Origin: Pleodorina starrii
Taxonomy: Eukaryota; Chlorophyta; Chlorophyceae; Chlamydomonadales; Volvocaceae
DNA: 64,000 nucleotides
Assembly (NCBI GenBank): GCA_030267565.1
Contig: BRXU01000001.1
Span: forward strand, 4,340,001-4,404,000
Reading direction: 5' to 3'
Part shown: in pieces, positions 11,675 through 24,310 of the stretch
Layout: each line of letters begins with the position of its first letter
Position numbering within the stretch: the stretch's first letter is position 1
Made by a program: the position numbers and the translations under genes
The notes under the pieces: model-generated
Told to the model about the DNA's origin: nothing
What the model saw: only the letters and a program-made list of their open reading frames with translations
The model's database searches: none

Positions 11675-13065
11675 ATAAATTATTTACGCTTCTGATAATA
11701 TTCGGATCGACTGACCGTTGAGCCAACTAACTCGAGCTATTACCGTACGGATCTTCTTTCCGATGGATCCAGCGTTAAGGGGGCATCGTGTGGACAGCTG
11801 CAGCTTAAACCGCTGGTACTGGGCCGCAGTGTGCGTGCATGTCGGGCTGGAGCGGCAGGTGGCCCAGTGCAGGAGGGTGCATGCTTCAGATCCGGGGTTC
11901 TGAGTGCAAGGTAACCGGCGGGGTAGGGTGATTGTTGTTGATCCGACGCCAAGGCGAGCGATCTTGAGACCTTCACATGTGACCAGACTGGCGTGTTCAC
12001 TGACGGCCCAAGGGCGAGTGCTGCCCCAGCAGGGAGTGGCGCGTGCATGCGCTTGGACCTGCATCCTTGGGCGGCTGCTGTGTTTCGTTGCAAAATAGTA
12101 ACGGGATCAAAGTGGCTCCGAAAGTTCCCTGCGCCGCAAACAACATACACAGTTGCACAACGTGGCGCGTCACATGCGCCTCATGCGCCGTACAAACTAC
12201 GACATATTCGGAAATGCTTTTCGAGAATCTTATCGTGGAAGACCTTGCATCGCTGCCGCCATTATGGCCACACGATCATAAGCCGTCAAGTCAAGTCATG
12301 TCGCCGACAGCACTGCCCAGTCGCCGAACCAGTCGGTCATGAAATACAAATTGGACAACGCCGATTGCGATCATACTATCCATACTCTCTACCGTGCAAG
12401 TGCGTTCAACTGCTCGTCCGTTCAGCCGAAACGCGGTCAGGGTCGATGCACACAACTACGCTATTGGCAGCCTACAGGGGCCGTACTAATGCAGATGGCG
12501 GTGCCGCAGCAGGTGCATGGCACGAACGGCCCTCCAGCCCCCAGTCCTGCACAACTCGGCACAGCTCCCACGCAGCACCACGCAGTATTACCGTAACCTA
12601 CATCGAGCATGGGTAACAACTCATCCAGACCTGCGCTTTGCAAGTATCAATTGTTGGACATTCAATCAAGTTACCGGCGACACACGCGCATCACCAGCAC
12701 AAGTCTCCGCAACGCTGCACGCCCCAGCCTGTGATCACCTTACGCACTTCCACAACTTCGGGTGCGCGCGCATAGTTCCATAGTACGAGCAAAGCCCGTC
12801 GCAATCCTATCAACAGCGCCTGCGCGCCTGCAGCATACCCCTGGGCAGTAGTCGGACTGGGACCCGCCCGCCTGAAACACCTTCCCCTGCCTGACCCGCC
12901 TAACCTGCCTGGACACCTTTCCCTGCCTGATATAGCCGCGCGTCCCAGCAACGGCAACCCCCTTCCCCGCTGCTAACAAGCTCACGCCGCCCTGACAATA
13001 AGCCACAGGCGGCGGCTCTGTCCGGCTCCTCTGTCCGCCCCTCACCCTTCACAGCCCCAACTGCT
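11675..13065. other. Spacer between the WD40 gene and ispD
   Basis: About 1.4 kb. It should contain the WD40 gene 3' UTR (right part, minus strand) and the ispD promoter (left part). Open frames on both strands are short and without motifs. No poly(A) signal was confidently picked. Confidence 0.4.
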
Positions 13066-15964
13066 CTACACGCCCCGCGCCACCGAACCCATTCGCGAGG
13101 GCGCGAAGGGCTGCGGTTTTACCCCCAACCCCTCGTCCTCCTTTCCAGAATTGTCTCCGAACAGGTACGCCCAGTGCCGGTTGTTGCGCGCGTCCTCAAT
13201 CTCCGAGGCGCGCAGTCGCTCCGAAACCTGCTTGCTGGCTGCCGCAACGCCACCGCCGCCGCCGGCAGTCCCGGCCCCCTCGCTGACGGCGACCGACGAC
13301 TTGGTGGCCTCTGCAGCCACCTGCGGCTGCTGCCAGTTCCAAATGCGGACCTCGTCGTCGCGGCCGGCTGTGGCGAGATGTGTGCAGTCCTTGCTGAAGG
13401 CAACAGAGCTCACCTGCGGAAACGGGGGCGGAGCAGAGTGGACGAGCGGAGTGGGAGAGCGGAGTGGGAGAGCGAAGCGAAGTGGGACCGGGGAGCGAGG
13501 TGTCCAAGGGGGTAGAGGCAGGGGTGTGGATGGACGGCGGGACAGCGCGACGAGAGTGCGAAGGAGAGGGGCGTTGATGACACCCATGAGGCAGTGTGGT
13601 GCTCCAGAGGGGATTTGGGGGCGGACTAAGAGGAGGACGGATAAGAGAGGCACGGAAGGGGCGCTTCTCGCGGAAGGGGCTCTTCTGCGCCAGTGGCGGC
13701 AGCGACAGCGGCAGCAATACCGACCAGATCCGTTCCCTGGTCAGACCCACCCTTGAAGCCTCCGGGAGTCCTCGACCGCGACCCTGACCCCTGACTCCGA
13801 CCCCGCCCCTGACTCCGACTCCGCGCCCGACTCCGGCTCACCATGTGCCTGTGCCCCTGAATGGTGGCCAGCGCCAGCCCCGAGCCGGCGTCCCACAGCT
13901 TGACCAGATTGTCGTACCCGCCACTCATAATGGTGGTGCCATCCGAGCTGACGGCGCAGGACAGCACGCCAAACGCACCAGAGTGGGCAGAGAGGGTGGC
14001 CAGCTCATTGCCGTTCATCAGGTCCCACACGCGCACAGTCTGCGAATGCAATTGCAAGGAAAGGACAAATACAGGGCGCAGAGACGTGCGGAGAGTGCAC
14101 GGTTAGTCCTCCAGCCTGTGGCTGAACCGTGGCTAGCCTTCGCTTGGCTGCGTTTCGAAAGCCCCAAGAACTCCCCCTCTCTCTCCCTCTCTCCTGCAGG
14201 CGAGGGCGATAGCGGGCCCGCGCCTTGGCCTCTTCCCGACAACCTTCCAATCGCGCTGCCTCAGCCGATTGCAAGTGCCGTACCTTGTCGTGACTGCCAG
14301 TGACCAGAAAGTGGCCGTCAGGCGCCACCGCCATGGAGCTCACAGCGCCCTTGTGCCCCTGTGAGAAACATAACACGGAAAGATACCGGTACAGGGGTGC
14401 GGGGCAACCGGTGAGCCAAACCCTCCCGGGGCTGGTGGGTGCGGGGTGTGAACACATGGCGGCCGCCGCCGGCTGCCTGCGAACCGGCCCAGGGAGCAGA
14501 CACGCGGTGACGACAGCCGGGGCAAAGCGTCGCGGCTGGTCAAGTAAGACGTGTACGCTAGCGGGCACCGGGTTCGCTCTTGAACCGGGCCACCTGGACC
14601 GAGCCGTGGTGCCGGAGCCGGTATGGGAGATTGGCTGATACGCCGACAGGGCGTCGCGGATCACAATCCCGTCAAAGTCGGCACACGGCCTCTCATCCCT
14701 TTGCGGCTGACCCACCTTGAGAGCCCGCTTGCATTCTCCCGTGACGAAGTCCCACACGAATATGACCTTGTCGGCGCCGCTGCTCACGATGCGCCGGCCA
14801 TTGGGCGTCACAGCCACCGTGCTCACTGGGGGCGGGAACAGAGAGAGTGGGTGACGCGGGAGGACCCGAGAGGAGGTCGGAGCTCAGTCCAGAGAAATCA
14901 TTTCCAAGGTACTTTCCAGCGGTATGCCCCTCTTTGTGGCCCAAGAAGAGAAGAGGAGCCTCCATCGAGTCACGGGTTCATCGCACCAAGCTTCCTTGCT
15001 CCAGTACCGTTACGCTCCCAAGGGACAAACACGCTCCTAAACACGCTCGCTCGCGTACCCTGTGCCCCAGTCACCCGCAGCCCGCCCGTGGGCCCTGCGG
15101 CGACTGGTGGCCACCCGCTCCGTTGCCTCACCTTCGCCCGTGTGACCACGCAGCGTCGCCATAATGTAGCCAGTGCACACGTCCCACACGCGCACCGTCT
15201 TGTCTGCGCTTCCCGTTACCAGGTACTTGGAATCAGGGGTGGTTGCGATCGCTAGTACAGGCTTGTGGTGGCGCCTGAGGACCCGCTGCACGACACGCGC
15301 CATGGGAGAGAAGGAATGGCTGGTGGTGGTGGTGGTGGTGGTGCTGTTCTCCCGCATCGCAGCTTCCTGCGGGGTGTTGCTGGTCAACGTGGCCATGGCC
15401 TTCTGTTCGTTGGTGGGCATGTTGGAGGAGCTGGGGCCGCCTGGGGGCGTGAGAGTGACAATCTTGCCGGGAGTGCAGAGCGCGAAGCAGTGTTCGAGTG
15501 ACCAGACGAGGGCGGCGCAGTCGTCGCTGCCAGAGCAGAGCAGGCGACCGTCGGGGGTGAAGGCGATGCTGCGGACGAGGCCGCCGTGGCCGTCAAGGAT
15601 GACCTTGATCTCGCCAGTGCGGACATCGTAAATGCGGACGTCGCGAGAGGCTGTCGCGAGGAGTTCGCCGTTGGGGCTGAAAACGATGCAGGTGCAGGGG
15701 TAATTGTGGCTGTTAAGCAGCCGGTGTTTGGGCGACACCTGGCGATGGGCAACCGTCGGGAGGAGCGACAAATTGGTCAACAGGCGGCGGAAACCGCCGA
15801 CAGTGCGACACCGCCAGCACATACACGCCCGCATCACAAGTAATGGGGAATGCGGCTATCAATGGAAACGCACCAAATTCGAGGAACGTCCTTCCGATGG
15901 CTGTTGGCTCGGATACGCTTGGTTCTGCGACTGCTCCTTCCTTGGAGCTCGAGACAAAAGCCAT
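13066..15964 (-). CDS. Seven-repeat WD40 protein
   Basis: Exons in transcript order: (start region) to 15132, 14825-14716, 14358-14284, 14039-13842 and 13413-13066 (TAG). The splice phases agree and give seven WD repeats, enough for one complete beta-propeller: NSHNYPCTCIVFSPNG...VRIYDV; DGHGGLVRSIAFTPDG...ALVWSL; RHHKPVLAIATTPDS...VRVWDV; GHTGEVSTVAVTPNG...FVWDF; GHKGAVSSMAVAPDG...VRVWDL; AHSGAFGVLSCAVSS...VKLWDA; GHRHMVSSVAFSKD...VRIWNW. A Ser/Thr/Asn-rich loop separates repeats 2 and 3. A tail of about 65 residues with Gly-rich and acidic parts follows. The N-terminus is uncertain. An ATG at 15964 in good context (exon 15964-15827, 88-nt intron, then 15738) gives about 491 aa; an ATG at 15837 reading straight into the exon is the alternative. 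A scaffold role is likely; the partner is unknown. Confidence 0.8.
13785..13836 (+). repeat. GACTCCG-type short tandem repeat in a WD40 gene intron
   Basis: Imperfect repeats of gactccgaccccg/gactccgactccg in the intron just beyond the 13842 exon end. Confidence 0.7.
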
Positions 15965-17099
15965 TTCTGCGACAAGTGACAAGCGACGAGGGGCGCACTG
16001 CTCAGCTTCCCAGAAGTTAGATACGCAAATGTGACGGGCGATGTAGGGGAGGGACAAAAACCAAAGCATTAATTAGACGCCACGACTTCACACTTGCTAT
16101 TATCATTGCAGTATGAAACAGAAATGTGCATTTGGGGCCTGTGCGAACTGACAACTTTTGTGGTGCGCCAGATAGGGCCGCGACTCTTTGGGAGCCGATC
16201 AGCAGCTATGTTGAAACGTTAATGCGCCAAATGTATTATGTACCTGAATTTGTTGCTCGCGGTGCTCCTGGGCTTTGGTCTTTGGCTTGGCACTACTCGA
16301 GGCTTCGGCGTGGCTACCCAGACGGGAAGCCTGGGCTGCCTCATCTGCCTGCTCTTGCGGCATTATAATGCTGATGCTTGCCGACCCGGGGTAGGGAGTC
16401 TAAACCGAAGCTGCAACGCGTGTAAGTGTAACGGTACGCAAATCAGTTCCCAATTATCCAAATTGCATAGAACATGTAATAATAACAGATGCAACAAGAT
16501 TACATCAAAAGTTAGCCCCTAGCTTTTTATACTGTGGCAGTAACGCACATCCTTGGAGTATTCGGACGCAGCAAAACCGAGGACGAGCCACGAAGCGCAA
16601 TATCGCAATCCCCAAACATATGCAACAACATAAAAAATTTAACAGGGTGAATTTTTACATCTTTTCGTTGAGCTTTAAACCAAGTATGGCCCCCCCTAAG
16701 AACGGCCTTACGCCACTATTGCATGAAAACGCAAGCGCTTTATCATGCATAGAAAATTCTTAAATGCTATTTGATTGTGTAATAATAATCACTTTCGAGG
16801 TGGTGGAAACTGGGCACGTCCCGTGGGTCATGACGCCCAGGCAGGCTCCCGAAGGCTCCCGAGGGGTTTGCTTCCCCTCGGCATCCCGTCCGTACACAAT
16901 TCGCTCATTGGCCAAAGTCCTGTCAGGCGCTGGTTGAAGGTGCGCAGCTGGACGCACACACAGCACACACTGCTACGTATCTACGAAGCCCATGCCCTGC
17001 ACTCCCCGGACGACTTTTCCACAGTAACGAACCACTTGTTCCTTTTCCGACCACCTTCCATCCACAATACTCAATTAAAAAATCTTCAACCCCCAAGAA
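15965..17099. other. Divergent promoter region, WD40 gene and FAS1-1
   Basis: About 1.1 kb, A/T-richer than the flanking genes. It must serve the leftward WD40 gene and the rightward FAS1-1 gene. No gene seen. The AT-rich stretch just before the FAS1-1 ATG is probably 5' UTR. Confidence 0.4.
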
Positions 17100-20000
17100 A
17101 TGCGCACCCTGGGGCCCCATCGCTTTCGACTCAGCAGCGGCGTGCAGCTGTGCGTGCTGCTTGCGCTAGGTGCGATTCAGTCACATGGGCTTGGGGATGG
17201 GATCACTGCCGCGGTTCAGAGGGTCAAACCCTTCGCAACGCATCCCAAGTTGAATTTCACGGCCCGCATGAGCTCCAATGTGCCCGATTCCGTCACTGCC
17301 CTGACATACAAAGCACATGGCGCGATCCTCAGCAGCGCTTAACGGGGCCAGCGTTGTTAGTTGCCGGCGTTCAGGGGGTCGGTGTGATGGCGGCTGCCGA
17401 GGCGCTGGCGCTGCCCTGGCAGCAGCCGCACCGCAAAACGCAAAACGCACTACGGCCTCGCTCACCACGCAAATGGCGCTGTAGGCTACACAAGCCCGGC
17501 TGGCCAACCTCACCCGCCTCGCGCCCTTCCTGTCGACATCCGCGCACCAGCAGCTCCAGACCTCCAGTACATGCACGCAGCCCTTGCTTGCTCGCCGCCT
17601 CAGCATCAGCCGGCTACATGGCGTCACTTTGCACACAACACCGAGGCGTTTTAGCGCACGGCGCCTCTCGCCTCTCGGACGGCAAATTCGGCTGCTGCAC
17701 ACCGCCTCATGGCGCCTCTTGCCACCTGACCAACCTTGCCAATGCGTTGCATCGTATCCCACCAACATTCTCGCTTCCCAAACCGTGTCTTGCTGTCGCC
17801 CGTCAGGATGTGCCCTGCTGCTGTCGTCGGGGTTGCAGGCCGCGCAGGCGCACGCCCTCCCGCGCCGCCGCGCGCTGCTGCAGGCGCCGCCCGTCGTCAC
17901 GCCCGTGGCGGACCCCATTGCGACGGCGGCGCCCATCACCTCAGTGCCCCCCGGCTCCCCCAACGCGGTGAGACAGGGAGGGCCCTCCAGGACGTATTAG
18001 GCAGGGGGCCGCGGCTAGGGGTTGGCTACGTCTAGACGAGCCGCAGGGAAGGAAACGGCTCGGTGGCGGGTGTGGTGCGCGGATGTCGCAAGGGGCGGGC
18101 CGGTTCGAGGGAAGGAGCGGAGCGAGAGGTCCAGGGGTTGTGATGGAGACCCCACCATCAGGGGGTGGGCAACGGCCCGCCGGCCCCCGCCGGGCCCCAT
18201 CCGTGCCATACCGACAAGACCGCCGACCTGCTTGGACGGTTGAAGCGCCTGACACAGCGAGTCAGCGACCGTACTCCCGCCTTACGCACCGTTCCTCACC
18301 CACGGGAACCGATCTCCCTCTCCAGCCCCGGCCGCCCGCCCCACTGCGGCCCCGCCCGACTTCCAAGTTCCAATCCCTCCTCGCGGAACCGCGCGGCGTA
18401 CGCCCCTTCCCAATCAGCTGTCGGGATCAAACACCAACGGTGGCACCGGTTGAAGTGCGCCTCTCTTGTAACTCCCCATCCTCCACTCGGCGCCTGCGTT
18501 TGGCGTCGTGCCGTCCGACACCCCCCCTCCTCAGACTGACCTCGCCATCGAGTCGCTGAATGTGACCGGCACTGCCAACCTGACCACCCCGATGAGCACC
18601 ATCTTCGCGCCCACGGTGAGCGAGTGATTAGCGATGACTGGGCGAGTGGGGGCGAGTGGGGGCTGGTGAGGGCGGAGGTATTCGTTGGGTGGTACGGCAA
18701 TGTGATGGTGGACTACTGACCCATGGGTCATTGAACCCCGTAACGCCTGCACCCCGTACCGCCGTACCGCCGTCGTACAGGACGCCGCGTTCGCGGCCCT
18801 GGCGGCGGCGCTCAACCTCTCAGCTCCGATGGACCTCTTCAATGCGACCTACAACGCAACAGCCGCCAACCTGACGGCGCTTCACGTCATCCCCGGTGCG
18901 TCCACAACTGAATTCGTTTGCTCGTCCACAACTGAATTCGTTTGCTCGTCCACAACTGAATTCGTTTGCTTGATCAGCGTTTGTTCCTGACCAAACTTTG
19001 GTTTGTTGTCGTTCTGTACCATCCGCCTGCGGGTCGCTGGGTGGTCGATGTTCGGCGTCGATTGCGCTTGCGCGTGCTTTCGCACGTCTTTCGCCTTTTG
19101 GCGTGTGGGTGCAAGGTGGTATGTTCGTTCCAAGTACGGTCACGTGGACAGCCGCTCCCCGCCGCCGCTTGTCCCGTCTGGCGTAGAAAAGAAGTCTTCT
19201 CCCGTCTGGTGACTTCCCGCCGCCCCGGCACCCCACAGGCGAGGCTGTCACGGCCGCAAACCTGTCGGTGACCCCCGTCATCACAGCGCCGACCCTGCTG
19301 GGCTTCAACGTCACCATCACCCGCGAGCCGTAAGTGCGCTACTGCCTTCGTACCCAGTGTCGTACTGCTCCTGCCTTGCTGCCAGCGCAAAGATTCTCAG
19401 CTGGCAGCAGCCAAGTTGGACAGAATACGCCCATCAACACCTACCCGCGTTGCCGCACGCTGCCACTGCTTCGATTCGTTCGTCGGCCCTCGCGCCCTCC
19501 CTCGCGCCCTCCCTATCCCACCCGCTGGCAGCTCACCACTAGTCCCGTGTCCCTCCCTGCTGCTGATCCTGCTCCTCCAGCTTATCTTCCTGCTCCTATT
19601 AAAATTCTGCTCTCCCTTATAAGACTGATACTGCTCAATTCTTCTCCTCCTCTGTATGCAGGAACGGTAATGTGACGGTCACCGTGCCCGGCAGCGACGT
19701 CGTCGCGAATGTCATCAGAGCCGACGTGCCGTACGAGGGAGTAAGTGGCGCGGCGGCGTCGTACCGTGCGAACGCGCGGCAGGGCCGGCAGTCGTCAGAG
19801 CTCAGCAGGCACTGTAGCCGTAGAGATATGGCTAAGCGGTTACACTGCGTTTCAGGGCTGAGCAGTAGCTTAGGATGCAGGGGCAGCGTTGCATGACGTC
19901 ATCGCCGGCCAGCCGCGCCCGATACCGTACCTTCCATTCGCTTGTGCAGATGGCCATATGTCCATACGTCTCCGCTGCTGTATGTATGTGTCGATCCTGT

Positions 20001-20164
20001 TTTGCCGTACGCACATCGTACTGCCGTCGTACTGTTGCCGTACATACATGCAGAGCATCGTCCACGTCATCGACAAGGTCCTGCTGCCGCCCGCTAATAC
20101 GACGGAGACGTGGCCCATCCCTCTGCCGTCCGCCAATACGACGGGGGCCGGCATCCCGCTGTGA
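17100..20164 (+). CDS. Secreted fasciclin (FAS1) domain protein, copy 1
   Basis: Seven exons with consistent phases: 17100-17169, 17807-17967, 18535-18615, 18781-18895, 19239-19329, 19662-19740 and 20054-20164 (TGA), giving 235 aa. Exons 1+2 join into a signal peptide with hydrophobic core VQLCVLLALGCALLLSSG and probable cleavage at AQAHA, followed by a basic stretch (PRRRALLQ) and a Pro-rich linker. The FAS1 domain shows the H1-like TIFAPTDAAFAAL across the exon 3/4 join, the H2-like LTALHVIPG and the C-terminal SIVHVIDKVLLPP. Several NxT/S sites (NVTG, NLTT, NATY, NTTE) suggest N-glycosylation. FAS1 proteins act in cell adhesion and extracellular matrix. No transmembrane or GPI signal is evident. 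It is the upstream member of a FAS1 array interrupted by the giant mobile element. Confidence 0.85.
18899..18970 (+). repeat. 24-bp tandem triplicate in intron 4 of FAS1-1
   Basis: Three perfect 24-bp copies, starting CGTCCACAACTGAATTCG, lie directly after the exon 4 donor. Confidence 0.95.
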
Positions 20165-22025
20165 GGGGTCGGACATGGAGGTGATTGAGACTATGAGCTG
20201 GATGGCAGGTGGGGGCCAGGTGGGCAGGCAGGTGGGGCCAGCAGGCCGTGTGCTGCATCTGCGAGTCAGGTCGCACTTTTTGCTGGGGACTTCGCTCCCC
20301 AGAAAGTGCAGTGCATGTTGCGTGGCCATGCTGGCGTTGCGTGTGTATGGGTTCCGCGCTCCAGGATAGGTGGAGGCTATCCAGCAGACTGTGTGTGTGA
20401 CGGAGCCGGACGGCGGATCGCTGCGCTGCTGCGTGCCTGGGTAGGGAAGGAGCGGAGGGAGGAGGTGACGGTGCATATGTATGCCGCGGGCTGGCGGGTG
20501 GCGTGTGCAGCACCTGCGCGTCCCATACGTACTTCCTGCGCTGATCAGTCAGCCTTTCTGCGCGCCGAGTCGTCTCTTTAGTTTCGCGCATGCAGGTGCC
20601 TTTGATTGGCAGTTGCTACTACACGAGTTGTGATGATAATGATGGACGGAACACAGTTGTTGCTTTGCATTGTTGGGTGCTAAATGCGTAGCTCTTTGGA
20701 CAGATGCTGTTAGGTCGATGGTCTGCTGGCTGGTACGGCACCGACGGGATCTGCAGTACGGCAAGGGGCAATGTGGTGGACGAACCGAAGCGCCGTCATT
20801 GCTGCATCCAGGGGTCCGGACCCTGCGGGGAACGGCGTGAGACGTGCTTGCCAGCTTGTTAGCGCTTGGCAGACGATTGTCGCGCGACAGGGGCCTCGCC
20901 CTTCCTGCTGCGGCGCCTAGCTCGTAGTTCCCCTTGTAACCGAATCTGTTCCGCTACGCGGTCCGCTTGCCTATACAGCCGCCCCAAAAATGGAAGTCGC
21001 AGCAGATTTCGTTCAATAGTAGGTAGGGGCGGGTCGGTACTAATTGCCGCCGCCGCCGGAAAGGGCAACTCTGCCGCCGCCTCCGCCGCCGGCGAAGCGC
21101 CCTTTCCGGCGACGACAATCTTGCGGAACGAGGGGCGACAGAACCTGCTGTTGCCGGCTTGTGGGCTTGATATCGATATGTACGTAGTACATATTCCGCT
21201 TGACGACATATTCCGCGCGTCGGCGCCTTTGTTCGGCAGCAGCGCGCTCTGGCTCGCTCGCTGTCTGCTGGCCGTAACTGAAACCGAAAGCCGTTGTAGG
21301 ACGCACTATAGGTACCAACGCGACACCACTCAACTTCCGTACCCAGTTTTGATTGATGCAACCAATATCAGCAGCAAAAATTTCCTAAGCGCGCGCCGTG
21401 CAGGCCTCCCCCTGTAACGCAAAGGTCAGCCTCGCTCTCTCACGGTATTTGTTTGGTGGATGGCGGCGCGTTCCAGCCATATATATACCAAAAAAATATG
21501 GCTATTCGTGTTATATTTTTACCTTAATTACAAAGTTCACCGCATGCGAGTGTTCAACCGCCGCGGCCACGGGATCGGGACTTCCCACTTCCGCACGCAC
21601 GGCGCCTTGTAACTTCGCGCGCTCAGAGCCGTGTCAAGCAATGATAAAGGGCAGCAAGCAAACAACGCCTCCTAGATACTTGAATTCAGTATGTACTTGC
21701 GCCAGCAGGCGTAGTGACCAGCAGCAGACCTAGCAGACAGACTGTTGGGTTCTAGTAGCAGCAGTCCCACGCAGGGTCATCATGTATGTATGCGTGTATG
21801 CATCCAGCGTCCAACGAAGACGAAGCGATGGTGCGATGCGCGCGGTGGCGGTGACGAGGCCTCAACAATGAAGGGGCCTTGGGCGCCATGCGGTCATACC
21901 TATCTGCGACATACATGTATTGGCTCCTCGATATTTGAAAAGGATTGGTTTGGCGCAGTTCGATGTGTTTCCCTACCTCGCGTCTTTATTAACTTGTTAC
22001 GGTACCTACCTATCTAATCTATCCA
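20165..22025. other. FAS1-1 3' UTR and spacer up to the giant element
   Basis: About 1.9 kb with no credible gene. A long frame at 20866-21417 has biased composition but no domain or splice partner. The last four bases (22022-22025, TCCA) are the left target duplication of the giant element. Confidence 0.4.
20935..20939 (+). terminator. Candidate TGTAA poly(A) signal for FAS1-1
   Basis: TGTAA about 770 nt after the FAS1-1 stop codon. Motif only. Confidence 0.3.
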
Positions 22026-22037
22026 TGTCAGGGTAAA
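22026..22037 (+). repeat. Left terminal inverted repeat of the composite element
   Basis: TGTCAGGGTAAA, preceded by the TCCA target duplication. The right end has the exact reverse complement. Sequence beyond these 12 bp differs between the two ends because the right end has lost its R module. Confidence 0.8.
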
Positions 22038-22739
22038 TCAGCGTCACTGAGAAACTGGCGTCGGGCAATGTCAGTTGAATCCGTTAGCGAGGCGGTTGGC
22101 GACTAAGTGCAAGCGCAAACCGTTATTGCTGCGAAAGCCGTATTTATTGTCTTTGTGAGCATCCTGGATGTGGCTTTACGACGAATACGTCGGAGCTTCG
22201 AAAGGGCGGCTCTAGGGACGCCGCCTGTGTTGTGTCGGAGGGGCCTTATGAGCTGGCCCTGTATCAGTCCGCGAGGGCGCTGTTAGCGTCACCTTGAGGC
22301 ATTGTCTGCTTGCAGCTATGCAGGGGTTACCCTACCCCGTAGAGCCCTAGGCTCTCGGGCGTTGTTTGTAGTGCGTTAGAATGTAGTTTTGGCGCCATGC
22401 ATGGACCTCGGCCGCCGGCCGGCTCTGCTGCTCATCCTGTAACTAGTCCGTCTGAGCTTTGCCAATGTGGACTCTGGACCTAGCCAAACAGCACGGTCGC
22501 CTCGCGGCTCATCAACGGCAGCCGTGGCGCTGGGGGACGCCTCAATGCCGCCTCTGCTGCTCGACACTCGTCGCTTCCGCCGCCGTCTTCTGCCTACTTC
22601 CTGAGGCCTTCCGACAGTCAGCGTGCCCATCAGATGCTCCTTCCGTTTAGCCGTATCATGGATGTCACCGCGGCAGTGGCGGGCGATCGATCGACGACAT
22701 CGTCCGTCCTCCACGGCCTCCCCTGTGCGCCACTGCTTT

Positions 22740-24310
22740 GCCTCAAGGTGGTGGTTCTAACCCACCGTTTCTTATCATTTTGACGTCACAAGAAGCTTTC
22801 GATGGGCATCGCGTGAACATTGTCGGAGCAAGCATGCGGACCAAGTTCTTGATCGAAGCGCGATGCCAGCCGCCGAAGTAAGCTGGTGATACAGTGTTTT
22901 CAGACGGCGCATTTGGCTTACAGTTTGCAGCAGAGCTTGGCGTGTTGCCTTGGCATGTCGTGTAAGTTGTTTTGCGCAGTAATACGCGGTGTTTAGGTAG
23001 ATTACTGATGTTATCAGATATACGCGCAAAGTCTATTGTTTTGTTTTGGTGATATCTGCGATGCTGCTTCGAGCACACTCATGATGGCCCATGGGCCGTT
23101 ACATTCCAACCGTCGTTGCCGGCCCAACGGTTCCCGCCGTCCAATACGCGAGTGTCCAGCATGCCGCGTTTAGTACTGCGCACTGCCGCTTTTAGCTCAC
23201 CCTCGCGTCTGCGTGTTGAGTCGAGTCGAAGCAACGAGGTCGGATATCTGGCCGTACACTTACTATCAACGCCTCGTTCCATCATATCAAATTAGCTGCC
23301 GGAGCAAAGCCCGCGCCATTAAAGAGCGACTAATGGGCACGCCCGGTATGTTTGGGGGGGATGGGTTGGCTGCCCGAGACTAAGCCACTGACGTACACTC
23401 TCCCGTAGCCGGATCTGCGATTTCCTTGTTTGCAGTCGGCGCGCTTTTCAGCCCGACATGCTTTATCGCTGGAACTCCTCCGCCTGTCGTGCTGGGGGGG
23501 AATGGGGCGCGCCGTTTGCCGCAGTGCAGCGTGGTAGCTGGCGCCCTTCGTATCGCCCGTAGGCAGCCCCACCCGTTGAGAGAGAGTGCCTCGCGTTCAT
23601 TTCACAGCCGTCGCAGTCGTTTGTTTTGAAGGTGAATACGTCAAGTGATGCTGTTGCCGGCCTGTCCTTGGCCTGAACTGCTGGCGCCCTTCGGTCCTGC
23701 GTATCCAGCGCGCCGCAATTAGTATTTCGCACGGCAGCATTCCTGCCCGTCGTCACGGCATGCGTGTTGAGTTATGGCAAAGTTTGGTGGTCGTGCATCT
23801 GGCCGTACAATGTCTTTCGACGCCTCGTTAAATCAAATCACATTAAATGCCGCAGCAAAGCCCGGCGTTCAATCAAATCACATTAAATGCCGTAGCAAAG
23901 CCCGCGCCACTAAAGAGCGACTAATGGGCGCGCACGGCTTGGGGGAATGGGTTGGCTGCCCGAGACTAAGCCGTTGACATACCCGTGCCGGTAGCCAGAT
24001 CGCGACTCCTTTGCTTGCTGTCGGCGCGCTTCAGCCCGACATGCTTTATTGCCGGGGCTTTTCCCGCCTGTCGTGCTTGGAGGGACGGTGCGCGCCGTGT
24101 GCCGTACAGTGCAGTCGCTGGCTCCGTTCGGTCCGTAGGTTTTCGTGCCGCATAAGGCATAGCATGCGTGTCTTCAGTTGTACCCCGTTGCACGGCTCGG
24201 CGCCTTCGTTCGTTCATCCCTAGCCCGCTTTGCTAGCAAGCTTCGGTCTGGGGGGGGAGTGAGGCGCCTACGTGGCCGAACCGTCCAACCGACGGCCGTT
24301 TACCCTGACA
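22740..24310 (+). repeat. Diverged tandem modules (T-U region) inside the composite element
   Basis: Three related stretches follow one another with a period of about 560-600 bp. Landmarks recur: GCGTGTTGAGT; CTGGCCGTACA; AAAGCCCGCGCCA; AAAGAGCGACTAATGGGC; GGTTGGCTGCCCGAGACTAA; CAGCCCGACATGCTTTAT. The last stretch is shortest and ends ACGGCCGTTTACCCTGACA. A 44-bp direct duplication (ATTAAATGCCG...AAAGCCCG) lies near 23850. Frames are short and unrecognised; I see no transposase. Inverted copies are at 34022-35231 (nearly complete) and about 43060-43190 (truncated). Confidence 0.75.

Noticed and set aside
20866..21417. A 183-codon frame between FAS1-1 and the giant element
   Set aside because: No motif, no splice partner, and most of it lies in what should be 3' UTR or spacer.
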